Shown: positions 63,344 to 64,000 of the stretch, in pieces
Numbering within the stretch: position 1 is the stretch's first letter
Layout of the letters: each line of letters starts with the position of its first letter
Assembly: GCA_041398845.1 (NCBI GenBank)
Contig: JAWKTZ010000008.1
Coordinates: 434,001-498,000, forward strand
DNA from: Fuerstiella sp041398845
GTDB lineage: Bacteria > Planctomycetota > Planctomycetia > Planctomycetales > Planctomycetaceae
Direction: 5' to 3'
DNA length: 64,000 nucleotides
The notes under the pieces: model-generated
The model's input: only the letters and a program-made list of their open reading frames with translations
Told to the model about the DNA's origin: nothing
The model's database searches: none
Translations under genes and position numbers: made by a program

Positions 63344-63838
63344 TCAATCAGCCGATTGCTTCCGGCGATAGTGCGACGTCATAAATTGTCGCCAGGAACC
63401 ATCAGAGCTTTGCACCCGTGCGGTGAGCGTCCGGTAATCTGATGAGACGATTTCGATAATGTCCTGATATTTCGACATCGTACCATCACCAGCGAAGCTC
63501 GGCCCCTCAGAGTCCAGTGTCAGAATCTTCCCTGACTCATCCAGTTCGCCATCATAAGGCCACAGGTGCGTCATCGCAGATGCGATGAAGGAACCGACAA
63601 ACCGCTTTGTACGAGGATCATATCCAAGCGTCATGATCGAATCACAGGATCCACCGTCGGGAACATTCCCGGCACCCTCGCCGATTGTCCAGAATCGGCC
63701 CAGCGCACGAACGGTCTCACGACCAGTGGTTTTCATTGGCGGCTGGTCGGGCTCCATGATGCACTCCGACTCGACACTCCACTCGCCAATGAGTTGATGG
63801 AGCCAAAGATGTTCAGCCTGCGGTTCCGGAATCTGCAT
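63344..63838 (-). CDS. DUF1579 family protein
   Basis: This encodes 164 residues. The family pattern is clear: HLWLHQLIGEWSVESE, GRETVRALGRFWTIGEGAG, VPDGGSCDSIMTLGYDPRTK, RFVGSFIASAMTHLWPYDGE, LTLDSEGPSFAGDGTMSKYQ, and WRQFMTSHYRRK. DUF1579 proteins form a lipocalin-like barrel of unknown function and are common in planctomycetes. It has no signal peptide. The start at 63838 is the only sensible ATG. The gene upstream, beyond the window edge, is not seen. Confidence 0.9.
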   Translation of the reverse strand: MQIPEPQAEHLWLHQLIGEWSVESECIMEPDQPPMKTTGRETVRALGRFWTIGEGAGNVPDGGSCDSIMTLGYDPRTKRFVGSFIASAMTHLWPYDGELDESGKILTLDSEGPSFAGDGTMSKYQDIIEIVSSDYRTLTARVQSSDGSWRQFMTSHYRRKQSAD

Positions 63839-64000
63839 GGATTCTCACCCTATGAAAAATTCAAGAGCGGTGTTTTCGCGGTGCACGGTCAGGACCAACG
63901 TCGTGGGTCACGGTCCGAGGTCGCGGAGAGAGCCTTCGAGCCGAACTCGCGCCTGACCGGAGGCCCTGTCGAGCGAGTTTCTGGGGGATGCGTTTGATGG
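63839..64000. other. Window end, no supported gene
   Basis: This short edge segment holds the DUF1579 gene's upstream DNA. The plus-strand ATG at 63852 gives only a short frame without likeness to a protein. Confidence 0.4.

Overview
The window (about 57% G+C by eye) comes from a member of the Planctomycetota. The evidence is an LEPR-XLL type N-terminal motif on a large exported protease and a variant of it on a 6,828-residue protein, two FHA/WD40-associated Ser/Thr kinases, two secreted PQQ-type beta-propellers, and short palindromic repeats that run into gene ends and give protein tails such as NPKRQRG and QARHASE. I cannot name a genus. There are no tRNA or rRNA genes, no CRISPR array and no intact insertion sequence.

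Layout. 1-104: 3' end of a probable zinc-type dehydrogenase. 105-833: no supported gene, with one palindromic repeat. 834-1775 (+): FHA-like protein. 1794-28510 (-): an apparent two-gene operon in which a 20.5-kb gene for a giant repeat protein is followed, through an ATGA overlap, by a 6.2-kb gene for a kinase with a transmembrane segment, coiled coil and WD40 propellers. Together they fill over 40% of the window. 28927-31881 (+): exported Cys-containing protein and an FHA-kinase. 31940-33883 (-): ClC chloride channel with CBS domains. 34365-39678 (+): thioredoxin, coiled-coil protein, compact sigma-70 factor, HPF/RaiA-type protein and NhaR-like LysR regulator. 39736-40562: GGCT-fold protein and acyl-CoA thioesterase, divergent. 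40728-48180 (+): Cys-repeat exported protein, exported membrane protein and two PQQ-like propellers, the second a lipoprotein. 48315-49199 (+): sugar isomerase/epimerase-like protein. 49417-50322 (-): M28 peptidase. 50543-56360 (+): PAS/degenerate AAA+/Fis regulator, SGNH-hydrolase membrane protein, GT-C-like membrane protein and TrpF, two of the three junctions overlapping. 56489-60157 (-): matrixin-like protease with GEVED and eight FN3-like repeats. 60723-61769 (+): exported protein. 61822-63838 (-): M48-like peptidase and DUF1579 protein.

The most striking structure is inside the giant gene. It holds about 13 tandem 675-bp (225-residue) units organised as a higher-order repeat: a 2,700-bp block of four non-identical units is repeated three times, plus 399 bp of a fourth copy, with no base difference found between blocks (12668-21166). 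Adjacent 675-bp units differ clearly, so the array looks like a recent amplification of a four-unit block. The coupled kinase has a large acidic N-terminus with a thrice-repeated DDxDVxDFL-type motif and a non-standard NRD catalytic loop. A surface-protein/kinase pair of this kind is the best candidate here for an undescribed system; the functional link is inferred from gene order only.
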